DNA of 64,000 bases, taken from assembly GCF_013170705.1 (NCBI RefSeq), contig NZ_CP033334.1, positions 186,001 through 250,000 of the forward strand, given 5' to 3'. This document shows positions 34,219 through 43,601 of the stretch, piece after piece. The notes beneath the pieces were generated by a model. It worked only from the letters and a program-made list of their open reading frames with translations. It ran no database searches and was not told the origin of the DNA. How positions within the stretch are numbered: position 1 is the stretch's first letter; each line of letters opens with the position of its first letter. The DNA comes from Mesorhizobium loti. Lineage in GTDB: Bacteria > Pseudomonadota > Alphaproteobacteria > Rhizobiales > Rhizobiaceae. A program made the position numbers and the translations under genes.

Positions 34219-35550
34219 TTACGCAGTGTCAAACATGGTGGCGGGGGCCGTTTCCGGGTTCAGGAAGACTGTTCTCGGCCACGAAATCTGGACCACGGCG
34301 CCCTCGCCCAGGCCGCTTGAATTGCGGAAATCGAGCGCGGCACCCGAGCGTTCGAGCAGTGTCTTGGCAATGAAAAGGCCGAGCCCAAGGCCTCCACCAG
34401 CCTCCGTGCCCTGGCGGGTCGACATATAGGGCTCGCCGATGCGATCGATGATCTCGGGTGGAAAACCCGGCCCGTCGTCGATGATCGAAAAGGTGACGGT
34501 CGCCTCGTCCCAGCTCCAGCGCACGGTAACGCTCTTGCGAGCGAAATCGACGGCGTTCTCGACCAGATTGCCGAGGCCATAGATGACGCCGGGATTGCGG
34601 CGGCCGACCGGCTCGGGCCCGATGCGCTCGCCCGGGCGAAGCTTGATCGAGATGCCGAAGTCGCGATGCGGCGCGGTGACCTCCTCGACCAGCGAGGTCA
34701 GCGGCAGGCGGGAAAGATGCGCCTCGCCCTCGGACGACAGGCTGGTCAGGCGCTTGAGGATTTCGCGGCAGCGCTCGCTCTGCGAGCGCAGCAGCTTCAC
34801 GTCTTCCCCGTATTTCGGGTCGCTGCCGAGCGCTTTTTCCATCTCCTTGGCGACAAGCGTGATGGTGGCGAGCGGCGTGCCAAGCTCATGCGCCGCGGCC
34901 GCCGCCAGGCCATCGAGCGCCGAAAGGTGCTGCTCGCGCTGCAACACCAGTTCGGTGGCGGCAAGCGCATTGGCCAGAAGCCGGGCTTCGGCGGCCACAC
35001 GGAAGGCATACATGGCCGTGAAGGCGATCGAGGACAGCACCGCCATCCACATGCCGGCGACATAGATGAAAGGCATCGCCAGCGGCGCGCCTTCATACCA
35101 GGGCAAGGGCAGATGGATGAAAACCAGCAACGTCGCCGCGATCATCACCAGCCCGCCGAGAATGGCGGTCAGGCGCAAGGGCAGCGAGGTCGCCGAAATG
35201 ACGACGGGCACGGTCATCAGCAGCGAGAACGGATTGGTCAGGCCGCCGGTCATGTAGAGCAGGCCGGCAAGCTGCAGGCTGTCGAAGATAAGGATGCCGA
35301 AAGCGGCTAACGGAGTGAGCCGGTGCGCGGCCGGAAAGCGGAACGCCAGGAACAGGTTCATCCAGGCCGAACAGGCGATCAGCGCGAAGCACAGGCTGAC
35401 CGGCAGCGGGAATTTCAGGCCATAGGCGACGACGAGCACCGTTACGCTCTGGCCGACAATGGCAAGCCAGCGCAGCCGGATCAGCGTGTTGAGACGCAGC
35501 CTCTGGCTTTGCTGGAAATCGGGCGCACGCAAAACATTGATCATGGCCAT
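34219..35550 (-). CDS. actS: Redox sensor histidine kinase ActS/RegB type
   Basis: A 443-residue membrane kinase. About six N-terminal spans carry the quinone-binding heptad GGLTNPF (in YMTGGLTNPFSLLMTVP) characteristic of RegB. The H box is AAAHELGTPLATI near residue 225, and the conserved redox Cys lies in SERCREILKRL. The ATPase has NLVENAVDFA, DDGPGFP and GGGLGLGLFIAKTL. It should inhibit or release kinase activity with quinone and thiol state and phosphorylate ActR, encoded just downstream. Confidence 0.94.
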   Translation of the reverse strand: MAMINVLRAPDFQQSQRLRLNTLIRLRWLAIVGQSVTVLVVAYGLKFPLPVSLCFALIACSAWMNLFLAFRFPAAHRLTPLAAFGILIFDSLQLAGLLYMTGGLTNPFSLLMTVPVVISATSLPLRLTAILGGLVMIAATLLVFIHLPLPWYEGAPLAMPFIYVAGMWMAVLSSIAFTAMYAFRVAAEARLLANALAATELVLQREQHLSALDGLAAAAAHELGTPLATITLVAKEMEKALGSDPKYGEDVKLLRSQSERCREILKRLTSLSSEGEAHLSRLPLTSLVEEVTAPHRDFGISIKLRPGERIGPEPVGRRNPGVIYGLGNLVENAVDFARKSVTVRWSWDEATVTFSIIDDGPGFPPEIIDRIGEPYMSTRQGTEAGGGLGLGLFIAKTLLERSGAALDFRNSSGLGEGAVVQISWPRTVFLNPETAPATMFDTA

Positions 35551-35576
35551 GGATTACAGCCGCAGAGCGTCCAAGG

Positions 35577-38039
35577 CTAGGTCCCGCGCGGTTTAGCGCG
35601 GGCGGTAGCGGCGGCAAGCAGCGGATTCTCCGGCCAGACATGCTTGGGATAGCGCCCGCGCATGTCGGCGCGCACATCGGTCCAGGAGCCGCGCCAGAAG
35701 CCGGGCAGGTCGCGTGTCGTCTGGATCGGCCGGTGCGCCGGCGACAACAGTTCGAGCGTCAGCGGCACCGTGCCGTTGGCGATCGAGGGATGGCGGTCGA
35801 GGCCGAACAGTTCCTGCACACGAACCGCCAGCACCGGCCATTCGCCGTCATAGCGGATCGGCACATGGCTGCCCGACGGCGCGTCGAAATGCGTCGGCGC
35901 CAGGGTATCGACCTTGCGCTGGAGGTCGTGCGGCACCAGCGAGGCAAGGCCGGCCGCAAGAACCCCGGAATCGACGGCGGCCAGGGATGCGGCGCCTGAC
36001 AGGAACGGCAGCAGCCAGTCGTCGAGGCGCTCGATCAACGCTTCATCCGACATATCGGGCCAAGGCGCTCCGAGGCCGCGATGCAACCAGGACAGCCGCT
36101 GACGCAGCGTCTCGGCCTCCTTGCTCCAGCTCAGCAGCGACAGCCCATGCTCGCGCAAGGCGTCAAGAATGGCGCGGTCGGCCTCGGCGCCTGAAGGAGC
36201 GGGCAACATGCGCTCCGCGAGCGTGATGGCGCCCAGGCGAACGGTCTCGCGCACCCGCACGGCGCGCCGGTCGCGATCGAAGCTCGTTTGCCGGCGCGTT
36301 TCGATCCGGTCGGCCAGCGTGGCGCGGATGTCGTCCTCGCCAATTGCCGCGGCCGCGGCGATGCGCGCGTTCTGCGCCTTGCCCTGGAGGTCGGCGACAA
36401 CCAGGAACGGCTCGCCCGCCAGCGGGTCGGCGGCATCGAGCATGGCGCCGGAACCATTGGCCAGCACGAAGCGGCCGCGCTCGCCCCGCGCCTTGGCGAC
36501 GCGGTCCGGCCAGGCGTGAATGAGCAAGGGACCAGCAGGAACAGCCGCGCTGTCCTTCGCGCCGCTCGCCTGTCTTGCCAACCGCTCCGCCAGCTGCCGC
36601 GCGGCGACGGCGCGCGGCGATCTTTCCGCGCGAAAGCGCATCAGCCGCCGTTCGAGGTCGGCGCCGTCGCCACCAAGGCCGCGCTCGGTCAGCAGTACGG
36701 CCAACATAGCCGCCTCCCCGGCATGGCCGCTCCTCGCCGACTCGGCGACCATATGCGCGAGCCGCACCGGCAGAGCGAGCTTGCGCATGGCCATGCCCGC
36801 TTCCGTCAGGCGGCCTGCCCCGTCGAGGGCGTCCAGCGCGCGCAGCAGCACCCTCGCCTCGTTGAGCGCCGGCGCGGGCGGCGGATCAAGGAAGGCGAGC
36901 GCCGTTGGATCGGCAACACCGAAGGCGGCGCAGTCGAGCAGCAGGCCCGACAGATCCGCCTCGAGAATTTCCGGCGGCGTGAACGCGGGAAGCGCCGCCG
37001 TCTGTTCGGCGCGCCACAGCCGGATGGCAACGCCGGCCTGCGTGCGCCCGGCGCGGCCGGCGCGTTGGTCCGCGGAAGCCTTGCTGACACGCACGGTTTC
37101 CAGTCGCGTCAGTCCGCTCGCCGGCTCGTAGCGCGGCAGCCGCGACAGGCCGGAATCGATGACGACGCGCACGCCGTCGATGGTGATCGAGGTTTCGGCG
37201 ATGGACGTTGCCAGCACCACCTTGCGGCGACCGGGCGGCGCGGGCTTGATCGCGGCGTCCTGCGCCTTGCCGTCGAGCTGGCCATAAAGCGGCACGATGT
37301 CGGTGTCGGCGCCGACCTTGTCGGCCAGCCGTTCGGCCGTGCGCTCGATCTCGCGCTGGCCGGGCAGGAAGGCGAGCACGCTGCCGCTTTCGTCGGCGAG
37401 TGCAGCGCGGATCGCCTTGGCCATGGCGTCCTCGATCGGAATACCGGCCGGCCGTTCGTCGTAGCGGATGTCGACGGGAAAGGCGCGGCCCTCGCTTTCG
37501 ATCACCGGCGCGCCCGACAGGAGCTTGCCGACGCGGGCGCCGTCCAGCGTCGCCGACATGACAACCAGGCGCAGATCCGGCCGCAGCGCGCCTTGCACGT
37601 CGAGCGCCAGGGCAAGGCCGAAATCACCGTCCAGCGAACGCTCGTGGAATTCGTCGAAAATGACCGCCGAGACACCGGGCAGTTCGGGATCATCGAGGAT
37701 CATGCGTGCCAGCACGCCCTCGGTGACGACCAGGATCCTGGTCCGGGCCGAGGTGCGGTTCTCCATGCGCATGGCATAGCCGACCGTACCACCCGGCTCC
37801 TCGCCCAGCAATTCGGCCATGCGCCGCGCGGCAGCGCGGGCGGCGAGCCGGCGCGGTTCGAGCAGAACGATCCGGCCGCTTCCCAGCCAGGACGCGTCCA
37901 GCAGCGCCAAGGGCACCAGCGTCGTCTTGCCGGCGCCGGGCGGCGCCACCAGCACGGCGCTGTTGCCATTGCCAAGCGCTTCGCCGAGCGCCGGCAACAC
38001 AGCTGTGACCGGAAGCTCCGGCAAGGGTTTCGTCTTCAT
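35577..38039 (-). CDS. hrpB: ATP-dependent helicase HrpB
   Basis: An 820-residue DEAH-type helicase. Motif I is VAPPGAGKTT near residue 35, motif II DEFHERSLDGD, motif III MSATLDG, and motifs V-VI are ATSIAETSITI and QRAGRAGRTQAG. The HA2 and HrpB-specific C-terminal domains follow, including LPVRLAHM and the final YPKHVWPENP. The cellular role of HrpB is poorly known; it is not the type III secretion regulator of the same name. It ends 26 bases before the actS start on the same strand. Confidence 0.93.
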   Translation of the reverse strand: MKTKPLPELPVTAVLPALGEALGNGNSAVLVAPPGAGKTTLVPLALLDASWLGSGRIVLLEPRRLAARAAARRMAELLGEEPGGTVGYAMRMENRTSARTRILVVTEGVLARMILDDPELPGVSAVIFDEFHERSLDGDFGLALALDVQGALRPDLRLVVMSATLDGARVGKLLSGAPVIESEGRAFPVDIRYDERPAGIPIEDAMAKAIRAALADESGSVLAFLPGQREIERTAERLADKVGADTDIVPLYGQLDGKAQDAAIKPAPPGRRKVVLATSIAETSITIDGVRVVIDSGLSRLPRYEPASGLTRLETVRVSKASADQRAGRAGRTQAGVAIRLWRAEQTAALPAFTPPEILEADLSGLLLDCAAFGVADPTALAFLDPPPAPALNEARVLLRALDALDGAGRLTEAGMAMRKLALPVRLAHMVAESARSGHAGEAAMLAVLLTERGLGGDGADLERRLMRFRAERSPRAVAARQLAERLARQASGAKDSAAVPAGPLLIHAWPDRVAKARGERGRFVLANGSGAMLDAADPLAGEPFLVVADLQGKAQNARIAAAAAIGEDDIRATLADRIETRRQTSFDRDRRAVRVRETVRLGAITLAERMLPAPSGAEADRAILDALREHGLSLLSWSKEAETLRQRLSWLHRGLGAPWPDMSDEALIERLDDWLLPFLSGAASLAAVDSGVLAAGLASLVPHDLQRKVDTLAPTHFDAPSGSHVPIRYDGEWPVLAVRVQELFGLDRHPSIANGTVPLTLELLSPAHRPIQTTRDLPGFWRGSWTDVRADMRGRYPKHVWPENPLLAAATARAKPRGT

Positions 38040-38096
38040 CGCGCCCGCATATCAGCGGTCCCGGTCGCCGTGCAACTTTATCGCGCTAGCGCCTGG

Positions 38097-38987
38097 TCAA
38101 AGCCGGGTCCGCGAAAACGGGTTCCAGCGCACCGTGCCGAGCCTCACCTCCTCGCGCACCATCGTCAGCAGGCCGGAAGCGCCGACAACCGCGAGGCCAA
38201 CCAGCGACAGCCAATCGGGATATTCCTGGAAGAACAGCGCGCCGAGGATGACCGCCCACACGATCTGCGAATAATGCGTCGGCGCGATCCGGTTGGCGGG
38301 CGCGTATTTGGCCGCCAGGAGCTGCATGAGCTGCCCGCCGGCGGTGAAGGCGCCGGCCATCGCCAGCCAGACGAGCTGCACGGCATTCGGCAAGGTGAAG
38401 GAGCTGGCGGCGGCGCCAGCTCCGTTGAACAGCAGGCCATAGCCGACAAGCACGCCGAGCATCGATGTGCGCTTCTCCTGCTGGGCGAGCGAGCGCAGCA
38501 GGATAACACTGGCCGCGGCGAGAAAGGCGTTCACGAAGGCGGCCAGATGGCCGAGGTTCAATTCCCGGAAACCCGGCCGCACCACCAGCATCACCCCGGC
38601 AAAGCCGGCGACCACGGCCAGCCATCGCCAGGGGCCGACCTTTTCCTTCAGGATGACGGTGGACAGGATGGTGACCAGCAAAGGCGCCAGGAAGATCAGC
38701 GCGTAGACTTCGGCAAGAGGAATGTGGGTGAAGGCGTAGACGCTGAGCACGCCCGACGCGATGCCGGCCAAGGCTCGCGCCTGCACGGCCCATGGCCGCT
38801 TCATGCGCCAGAAATCGCGCCAGCGTTCACCCGCGGGGCGGCTGAAGAACAGGAAACAGCCGGCGAACAAGGTGGAGAAGAAGCCGATCTCGAAGACGGT
38901 GAACTGTCCGCCCAGGCTCTTGATCACGGCATCGCTGCCCGAATAGCTTGCATAGGCGATCAGGGCGAGCAGGATTCCGTTCGGCAC
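38097..38987 (-). CDS. DMT family transporter (EamA type)
   Basis: A 296-residue ten-span transporter with two EamA halves (LIAYASYSGSDAVIKSLGG at the start; AGGQLMQLLAAKYAPANRIA and WAVILGALFFQEYPDW in the second half). The substrate is unknown. The frame stays open far upstream, to 39524, antisense to the PIG-L gene, so the start must be chosen: GTG at 38987 gives the usual family N-terminus; ATG at 39041 would add 18 residues and overlap the divergent gene. The start is therefore uncertain by that amount. Confidence 0.82.
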   Translation of the reverse strand: MPNGILLALIAYASYSGSDAVIKSLGGQFTVFEIGFFSTLFAGCFLFFSRPAGERWRDFWRMKRPWAVQARALAGIASGVLSVYAFTHIPLAEVYALIFLAPLLVTILSTVILKEKVGPWRWLAVVAGFAGVMLVVRPGFRELNLGHLAAFVNAFLAAASVILLRSLAQQEKRTSMLGVLVGYGLLFNGAGAAASSFTLPNAVQLVWLAMAGAFTAGGQLMQLLAAKYAPANRIAPTHYSQIVWAVILGALFFQEYPDWLSLVGLAVVGASGLLTMVREEVRLGTVRWNPFSRTRL

Positions 38988-39014
38988 GTTTTTCCATTTC
39001 CGGGAGAGAGTAGC

Positions 39015-39713
39015 TTGAGAATATTGGCGCTCGGTGCGCATCCGGACGACATCGAGATCTTCATGTTCGGTACGATGGCCGCCTATGCGGCGCAAGGCGC
39101 AGAACTCACTTTTGCCGTGGCCACGGATGGTGCCAGGGGCGGCAAGAGCGATGCCAAGGTCCTCGCGCGTATCCGTCGCGAGGAAGCGACGGCGGCGGCC
39201 GCGCTGCTGGGTGCTGCACCGCGCTTCCTCGACTTTCCCGATGGCGAACTGGTGGCCGATGCGGCGCTGATCGGCGCGCTGAAGGCGCTTGTACGCGAAA
39301 CCGGGCCGGACCTGGTCATCACGCACGCGCCCAACGACTATCACGCCGACCATCGCGCGCTGTCGGACGGCGTGCGCATCGCGGCCTCGTTCGCGGTTCC
39401 GGTGCTGCACGCCGACACGATGGGCGGCACCGGGTTTTCGCCGACGCACTATGTCGATGTTTCCGCCTACCGGGATGTCAAGACCCAGGCGATCCGCGCG
39501 CACCACTCGCAACGGCCGGAGCAATATGTCGACAGGGCGCGCATCCAGAATGAATTCCGCGCCGGCCAGTGCAACAGCCTCCCCGGTTCACTGGCCGAGG
39601 CCTTTCGCTTCGAGCCGACATTTCCCTTCGCCGACATACGCGCCTTGCTGCCGCCCGCGCCGCCGGTCCGGCCGGTGACGCCACAACCCAACGCCATCGA
39701 CCAAGCCAACTGA
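39015..39713 (+). CDS. PIG-L/LmbE family deacetylase
   Basis: A 232-residue metal-dependent N-deacetylase with the zinc-binding AHPDDIEIF at residues 8-16, PDLVITHAPNDYHADHR with the His triad, and IRAHHSQRPEQY. Such enzymes remove acetyl groups from GlcNAc-containing lipids, sugars or thiol precursors. It begins with TTG, supported by GGGAGAG upstream and by the fact that any earlier frame is antisense to the DMT gene and hrpB. The two divergent starts are only 27 bases apart, so promoters must lie inside the coding regions. Confidence 0.85.
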   Translation: MRILALGAHPDDIEIFMFGTMAAYAAQGAELTFAVATDGARGGKSDAKVLARIRREEATAAAALLGAAPRFLDFPDGELVADAALIGALKALVRETGPDLVITHAPNDYHADHRALSDGVRIAASFAVPVLHADTMGGTGFSPTHYVDVSAYRDVKTQAIRAHHSQRPEQYVDRARIQNEFRAGQCNSLPGSLAEAFRFEPTFPFADIRALLPPAPPVRPVTPQPNAIDQAN

Positions 39714-39805
39714 GCGGCTGCCGGAAAAACTCTCCGGCGGTCATTTCCCAACGATTTCAATCACCCGTTTCGTCATGTTGCGGCGCAGCAACGAATTCGC
39801 TTGCC

Positions 39806-39845
39806 TTGTTTAGTAAAAATTGCATCACTAAACAAATTACTAAAC
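39806..39845. promoter_or_regulatory. Candidate operator of the ABC/dihydroxyacetone kinase locus
   Basis: Perfect 9-bp arms TTGTTTAGT (39806-39814) and ACTAAACAA (39827-39835) with a 12-base spacer, plus a third half-site ACTAAAC (39839-39845) and a fourth, GTTTAGG, at 39871-39877. The site precedes the binding-protein gene, in an AT-rich patch. The pattern fits a DeoR-, LacI- or ROK-type repressor. The regulator gene is not in the window. Confidence 0.55.
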
Positions 39846-39947
39846 ATCCGCGGTGCCGAGACACCGCCATGTTTAGGCCTCTGAGGAGAGAGGTTCGAGG
39901 GCTCTTGAAACCGTCATCCGGGCGTGTTTCGCAAATGGGAGGAAGAC

Positions 39948-41279
39948 ATGAAATCGAGCTTGAAATTGGCGTTGGGACTGGCCTCGGCGATTACAGCGTC
40001 GACAGCCGTCTCGAACGTCGCGCACGCTGAAGACCTGACGCTGTGCTGGGCCGCATGGGACCCGGCAAACGCGCTTGTCGAACTGTCCAAGGATTTTACC
40101 AAGGAAACCGGCATCGGCATGAAATTCGAATTCGTGCCGTGGACCAACTATGCCGACCGTTTCCTCAACGAGCTGAACTCGCACGGCAAATTGTGCGACC
40201 TGATCATCGGCGACAGCCAGTGGATCGGCGGCGCGGCCGAGAACGGCCACTACGTCAAGCTGAACGACTTCTTCGACAAGGAGAAGATCAGCATGGACGA
40301 CTTCGTGCCGGCGACCGTCGTCGGCTATTCGGAATGGCCGAAGAACACGCCGAACTACTGGGCGCTGCCGGCCATGGGCGACGTCGTCGGCTGGACCTAC
40401 CGCAAGGACTGGTTCTCCAAGCCCGAGCTGCAGAAGGAATTCAAGGAAAAGTATGGCTGGGATCTCGGCCCGCCGGCCACATTCGACCAGCTGAAGCAGA
40501 TCGCCGAATTCTTCCAGAAGCGGCAGATCGACGGCAAGACCGTCTATGGCGCCTCGATCTACACAGAGCGCGGCTCCGAAGGCATCACCATGGGCGCCAT
40601 GGATGTGCTCTACAGCTACGGCTTCCAATATGAGAACCCGAAGAAGCCTTACGAGATGGAAGGCTTCGTCAATTCGCCCGACGCGGTCAAGGGCCTGGAA
40701 TTCTACAAGGCGCTCTATGATTGCTGCACCCCGCCAGGCGCCTCCAACAGCTACATGGGCGAAGGTGTCGATGCCTTCAAATCCGGCCAGGTGGCGATGC
40801 ACATGAACTTCGCCTTCACATGGCCCGGCCTGCAGAAGGACGAGAATGTCGGTGGCGACAAGATCGGCTATTTCGTCAATCCAAAGGGTCCCGGCGGTGC
40901 ACAGTTCGCACAGCTCGGCGGCCAGGGCATTTCGGTGGTCTCCTATTCCGACAAGCAGGAATCGGCGCTGAAATACGTCAAGTGGTTCGCCAACAAGGAC
41001 GTGCAGGCCAAATGGTGGTCGCTTGGCGGCTATTCCTGCCTGAACGCGGTGGTGAAGGATCCGAAGTTCCCAGCCAGCCAGCCCTACGCGCAGGCCTTCC
41101 TCGACTCGATGGCCATCGTGAAGGACTTCTGGGCCGAGCCGAGCTACGCGCCGCTGCTGCAGGCCTCGCAGAAGCGCTTCCATGACTATGTCGTTGCCGG
41201 CCAGGGTTCGGCCAAGGATGCGCTCGACGGCCTGGTCAAGGACTGGACCCAGGTGTTCCAGGACGACGGCAAGATGTAA
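39948..41279 (+). CDS. ABC transporter substrate-binding protein (carbohydrate/polyol)
   Basis: A 443-residue periplasmic solute-binding protein of the extracellular family 1 (MalE-like). The signal peptide is about residues 1-29, cut after VAHA. Typical features are DPANALVELSKDFTKETGI and FEFVPWTNYADRFLNELNS. Trp-rich segments such as GDVVGWTYRKDW suit sugar or polyol binding. A GGAGGAAGAC ribosome binding site precedes the ATG at 39948. It heads a twelve-gene locus of transporter and dihydroxyacetone-kinase-type proteins, which is the best clue to a small polyol or ketose ligand. Confidence 0.9.
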   Translation: MKSSLKLALGLASAITASTAVSNVAHAEDLTLCWAAWDPANALVELSKDFTKETGIGMKFEFVPWTNYADRFLNELNSHGKLCDLIIGDSQWIGGAAENGHYVKLNDFFDKEKISMDDFVPATVVGYSEWPKNTPNYWALPAMGDVVGWTYRKDWFSKPELQKEFKEKYGWDLGPPATFDQLKQIAEFFQKRQIDGKTVYGASIYTERGSEGITMGAMDVLYSYGFQYENPKKPYEMEGFVNSPDAVKGLEFYKALYDCCTPPGASNSYMGEGVDAFKSGQVAMHMNFAFTWPGLQKDENVGGDKIGYFVNPKGPGGAQFAQLGGQGISVVSYSDKQESALKYVKWFANKDVQAKWWSLGGYSCLNAVVKDPKFPASQPYAQAFLDSMAIVKDFWAEPSYAPLLQASQKRFHDYVVAGQGSAKDALDGLVKDWTQVFQDDGKM

Positions 41280-41299
41280 CCGGCTCCTCCCGAGCTAAG

Positions 41300-41415
41300 A
41301 CCCAAGAGCCGGATGATTTCTGGGCAAATCGACCAGAGATCATCCGCCTCCGGCCTCAACGAGAGAGAGCAAGATGTCGTCCGAAAACCGCCTCACACTT
41401 TTCGGCATCGTGCTC
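41300..41415 (+). repeat. Hairpin repeat between binding protein and permease genes
   Basis: A 14-bp stem with one wobble (CGGATGATTTCTGG with CCAGAGATCATCCG, 41310-41346) is followed by a second stem CCGAAAA / TTTTCGG (41381-41405). The second half shares the core AAAACCGCCTCACACTTTTC with the three-hairpin repeats elsewhere in the window. It could weaken downstream transcription, so that the binding protein is made in excess, as is common for ABC operons. Confidence 0.65.
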
Positions 41416-41462
41416 TTGGTCCCGTGCCGCCCTTGGCACGGGACGCAGTTCAGATAAATTCC

Positions 41463-42449
41463 ATGACAGAGACGACCCAAGTGACCGAAGCAGGACTGAC
41501 CATGCTCAATCGGACCGCGGAGAACGTTGCCCGGGCGACCCCGGAACCGTTGGCCCGCAAGGTCCGTGGCATCAGCGACAAGGGCCTCGCCTGGCTGTTC
41601 ATCTCGCCGACGATCCTGTTGCTGCTCGCCATCAACATCTTCCCGTTGTTCTGGGCGATCTATCTGTCCTTCACCAACTACCGGGCCAATCGGCCGAACG
41701 AGGTGGTGAAGAATCTCGGCTTTGCCAATTACCAGCGCATCCTCGGCGACCAGGACATCTGGATCGCCATGCAGACGACCGCGCATTTCGTATTCTGGAC
41801 CATCCTCTTGCAGACGCTGATCGGTTTCACGCTGGCCTGGCTGATCGACCGCAAGTTCCGCGGCCACGCCTTCTGGACGACGTTGATCCTGGTGCCGATG
41901 ATGCTGTCGCCTGCTGTGGTCGGCAACTTCTGGCGCTTCCTCTACGAGCCGCAGATAGGCTTGTTCTCCTATGTCATCTCGTTCGTCAGCGGCATTCCGC
42001 CGACGAGCATCCAGATGCTCTCCAACGTCGAGCTGGCGCCGTGGTCGATCGTCATCGTCGACACATGGATGTGGACGCCCTACGTGATGCTGATCTGCCT
42101 GGCCGGCCTGCGCTCGATCCCCGAATACATCTACGAGGCGGCCGAGGTCGACCGCGCCTCCAACTGGCGGCAATTCTGGTCGATCACGCTGCCGATGGCG
42201 CTGCCCTTCATCATGCTGGCGGTGCTGTTTCGCGGCATCGAGAACTTCAAGATGTTCGACATGGTCAATCTCTTGACCGGCGGCGGGCCGGGTTCGACCA
42301 CCGAGGTCGCCTCGATCACGCTGAAGCGGCAGGCCTTCGAGAGCTGGCGCACCGGCTATTCCTCGGCGTTCGCCATCATCCTGTTCGTGGCGGTGTTCGG
42401 CCTCGCCAACATCTACGTCAAGGCGCTCAACAAGGTGAAGCAGAGATGA
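41463..42449 (+). CDS. ABC transporter permease, first subunit
   Basis: A 328-residue inner-membrane permease of the MalF-like class with six or more spans. The cytoplasmic EAA loop that docks on the ATPase is EAAEVDRASNWRQFWSITLP. The start is uncertain: ATG at 41463 gives a long N-terminal tail, and ATG at 41502 is also possible. Its stop overlaps the start of the second permease (ATGA), showing translational coupling. Confidence 0.92.
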   Translation: MTETTQVTEAGLTMLNRTAENVARATPEPLARKVRGISDKGLAWLFISPTILLLLAINIFPLFWAIYLSFTNYRANRPNEVVKNLGFANYQRILGDQDIWIAMQTTAHFVFWTILLQTLIGFTLAWLIDRKFRGHAFWTTLILVPMMLSPAVVGNFWRFLYEPQIGLFSYVISFVSGIPPTSIQMLSNVELAPWSIVIVDTWMWTPYVMLICLAGLRSIPEYIYEAAEVDRASNWRQFWSITLPMALPFIMLAVLFRGIENFKMFDMVNLLTGGGPGSTTEVASITLKRQAFESWRTGYSSAFAIILFVAVFGLANIYVKALNKVKQR

Positions 42450-43396
42450 GCCTGACCACAGCCCATTCGGTCGTCGCCCCTTCGGCGAACTCGAAGCGTA
42501 TCGCCGGAGCGATCATCATCGCCTATGCGCTAATCTCGATCGTGCCGCTGTTGTGGATCTTCGCCACCAGCTTCAAGACGCCGCCGGATTCGATCGCCTA
42601 TCCGCCCAAGATCGTCTTCCAGCCCAGCATCGAGGGCTACTGCAACCTGTTCACGACCCGGACAAGGCAGACGCCGGAATACATCAACTCGCTCGGACCG
42701 GCGACCGGCTTCTGCGACGAGACGGTGCGCAAGCGCAACATGGTGATCGCCGGCCCGTCCAACTTCCTGCCGCGCTTCGTCAACTCGCTGATCATCGCCT
42801 TCGGCTCGACCTTCTGCGCGGTGTTTCTCGGCACACTGTCGGCCTATGGTTTCTCGCGCTTCAAGGTGCCGCTCGCCGACGACCTCCTGTTCTTCATCCT
42901 GTCGACGCGCTTCATGCCGCCGATCGCGGTCGCCATCCCGATCTACCTGATGTACCGCGAGCTTGGCCTGTCGGACACGGCACTCGGCATGATCTTGCTC
43001 TACACGGCGGTCAATGTCTCGCTGGCGGTGTGGCTCCTGAAAGGCTTCATCGACGAGATCCCGCGCGAGTATGAGGAAGCGGCGATGATCGACGGCTATA
43101 CGCGGCTGCAGGCCTTCTGGCGCACAGTTTTACCACAGGCGACCACCGGCATTGCCGCGACGGCGATCTTCTGCCTGATCTTCGCCTGGAACGAATACGC
43201 CTTCGCCGCACTGCTGACATCGGGCACCGCGCAGACCGCGCCGCCCTTCATCCCGACCATCATCGGCGAAGGCGGCCAGGACTGGCCGGCGGTTGCGGCC
43301 GGCACGACCATCTTCCTGGTACCGATCCTGGTTTTCACCATCCTGCTTCGCAAGCAATTGCTGCGCGGCATCACCTTTGGCGCGGTGCGCAAATGA
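42446..43396 (+). CDS. ABC transporter permease, second subunit
   Basis: A 316-residue MalG-like permease with the EAA loop EEAAMIDGYTRLQAFWRTVLP and FAWNEYAFAALLTSG near the C-terminus. It carries an unusually large periplasmic loop after the first span (about residues 45-110) with two Cys (EGYCNLF and GFCDE), probably a disulfide, as in permeases of rhizobial glycerol-type importers. Overlaps both neighbours by ATGA. Confidence 0.92.
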   Translation: MSLTTAHSVVAPSANSKRIAGAIIIAYALISIVPLLWIFATSFKTPPDSIAYPPKIVFQPSIEGYCNLFTTRTRQTPEYINSLGPATGFCDETVRKRNMVIAGPSNFLPRFVNSLIIAFGSTFCAVFLGTLSAYGFSRFKVPLADDLLFFILSTRFMPPIAVAIPIYLMYRELGLSDTALGMILLYTAVNVSLAVWLLKGFIDEIPREYEEAAMIDGYTRLQAFWRTVLPQATTGIAATAIFCLIFAWNEYAFAALLTSGTAQTAPPFIPTIIGEGGQDWPAVAAGTTIFLVPILVFTILLRKQLLRGITFGAVRK

Positions 43397-43599
43397 GCAT
43401 GACCAAATCAGTCAAACGCAAATCGCGCTGGCCGGCCTGGGCCCGGCGCGGCGTGATGGAAAACATCGCGACGGCGCTGATCGCCATCGGCTTCCTGATG
43501 TTGTTCCAGCCCTTCGCGCTGTCGCTCTACACCTATTCCTTCATCACCATGCTAGCCGGCACCGTGATGTTCATCATCGTCTCGAAGTTCCCGGAATAA
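43393..43599 (+). CDS. Small membrane protein of the ABC operon
   Basis: A 68-residue protein with a basic N-terminus and two hydrophobic spans (about residues 24-43 and 46-63). It overlaps the permease stop by ATGA and is followed after two bases by the ATPase gene, so it is certainly part of the operon. The rhizobial glycerol importer operon also has a small membrane protein (GlpU) alongside two ATPases; this may be a counterpart, possibly an accessory subunit. Function unknown. Confidence 0.75.
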   Translation: MSMTKSVKRKSRWPAWARRGVMENIATALIAIGFLMLFQPFALSLYTYSFITMLAGTVMFIIVSKFPE

Positions 43600-43601
43600 T
43601 C

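Noticed and set aside
36288..39014. Very long plus-strand open frame opposite hrpB and the DMT transporter
   Set aside because: It is antisense to two well-recognised genes, has the His/Arg/Gly-rich composition of GC-rich shadow frames, and only its last part, from 39015, is a real gene (PIG-L deacetylase).
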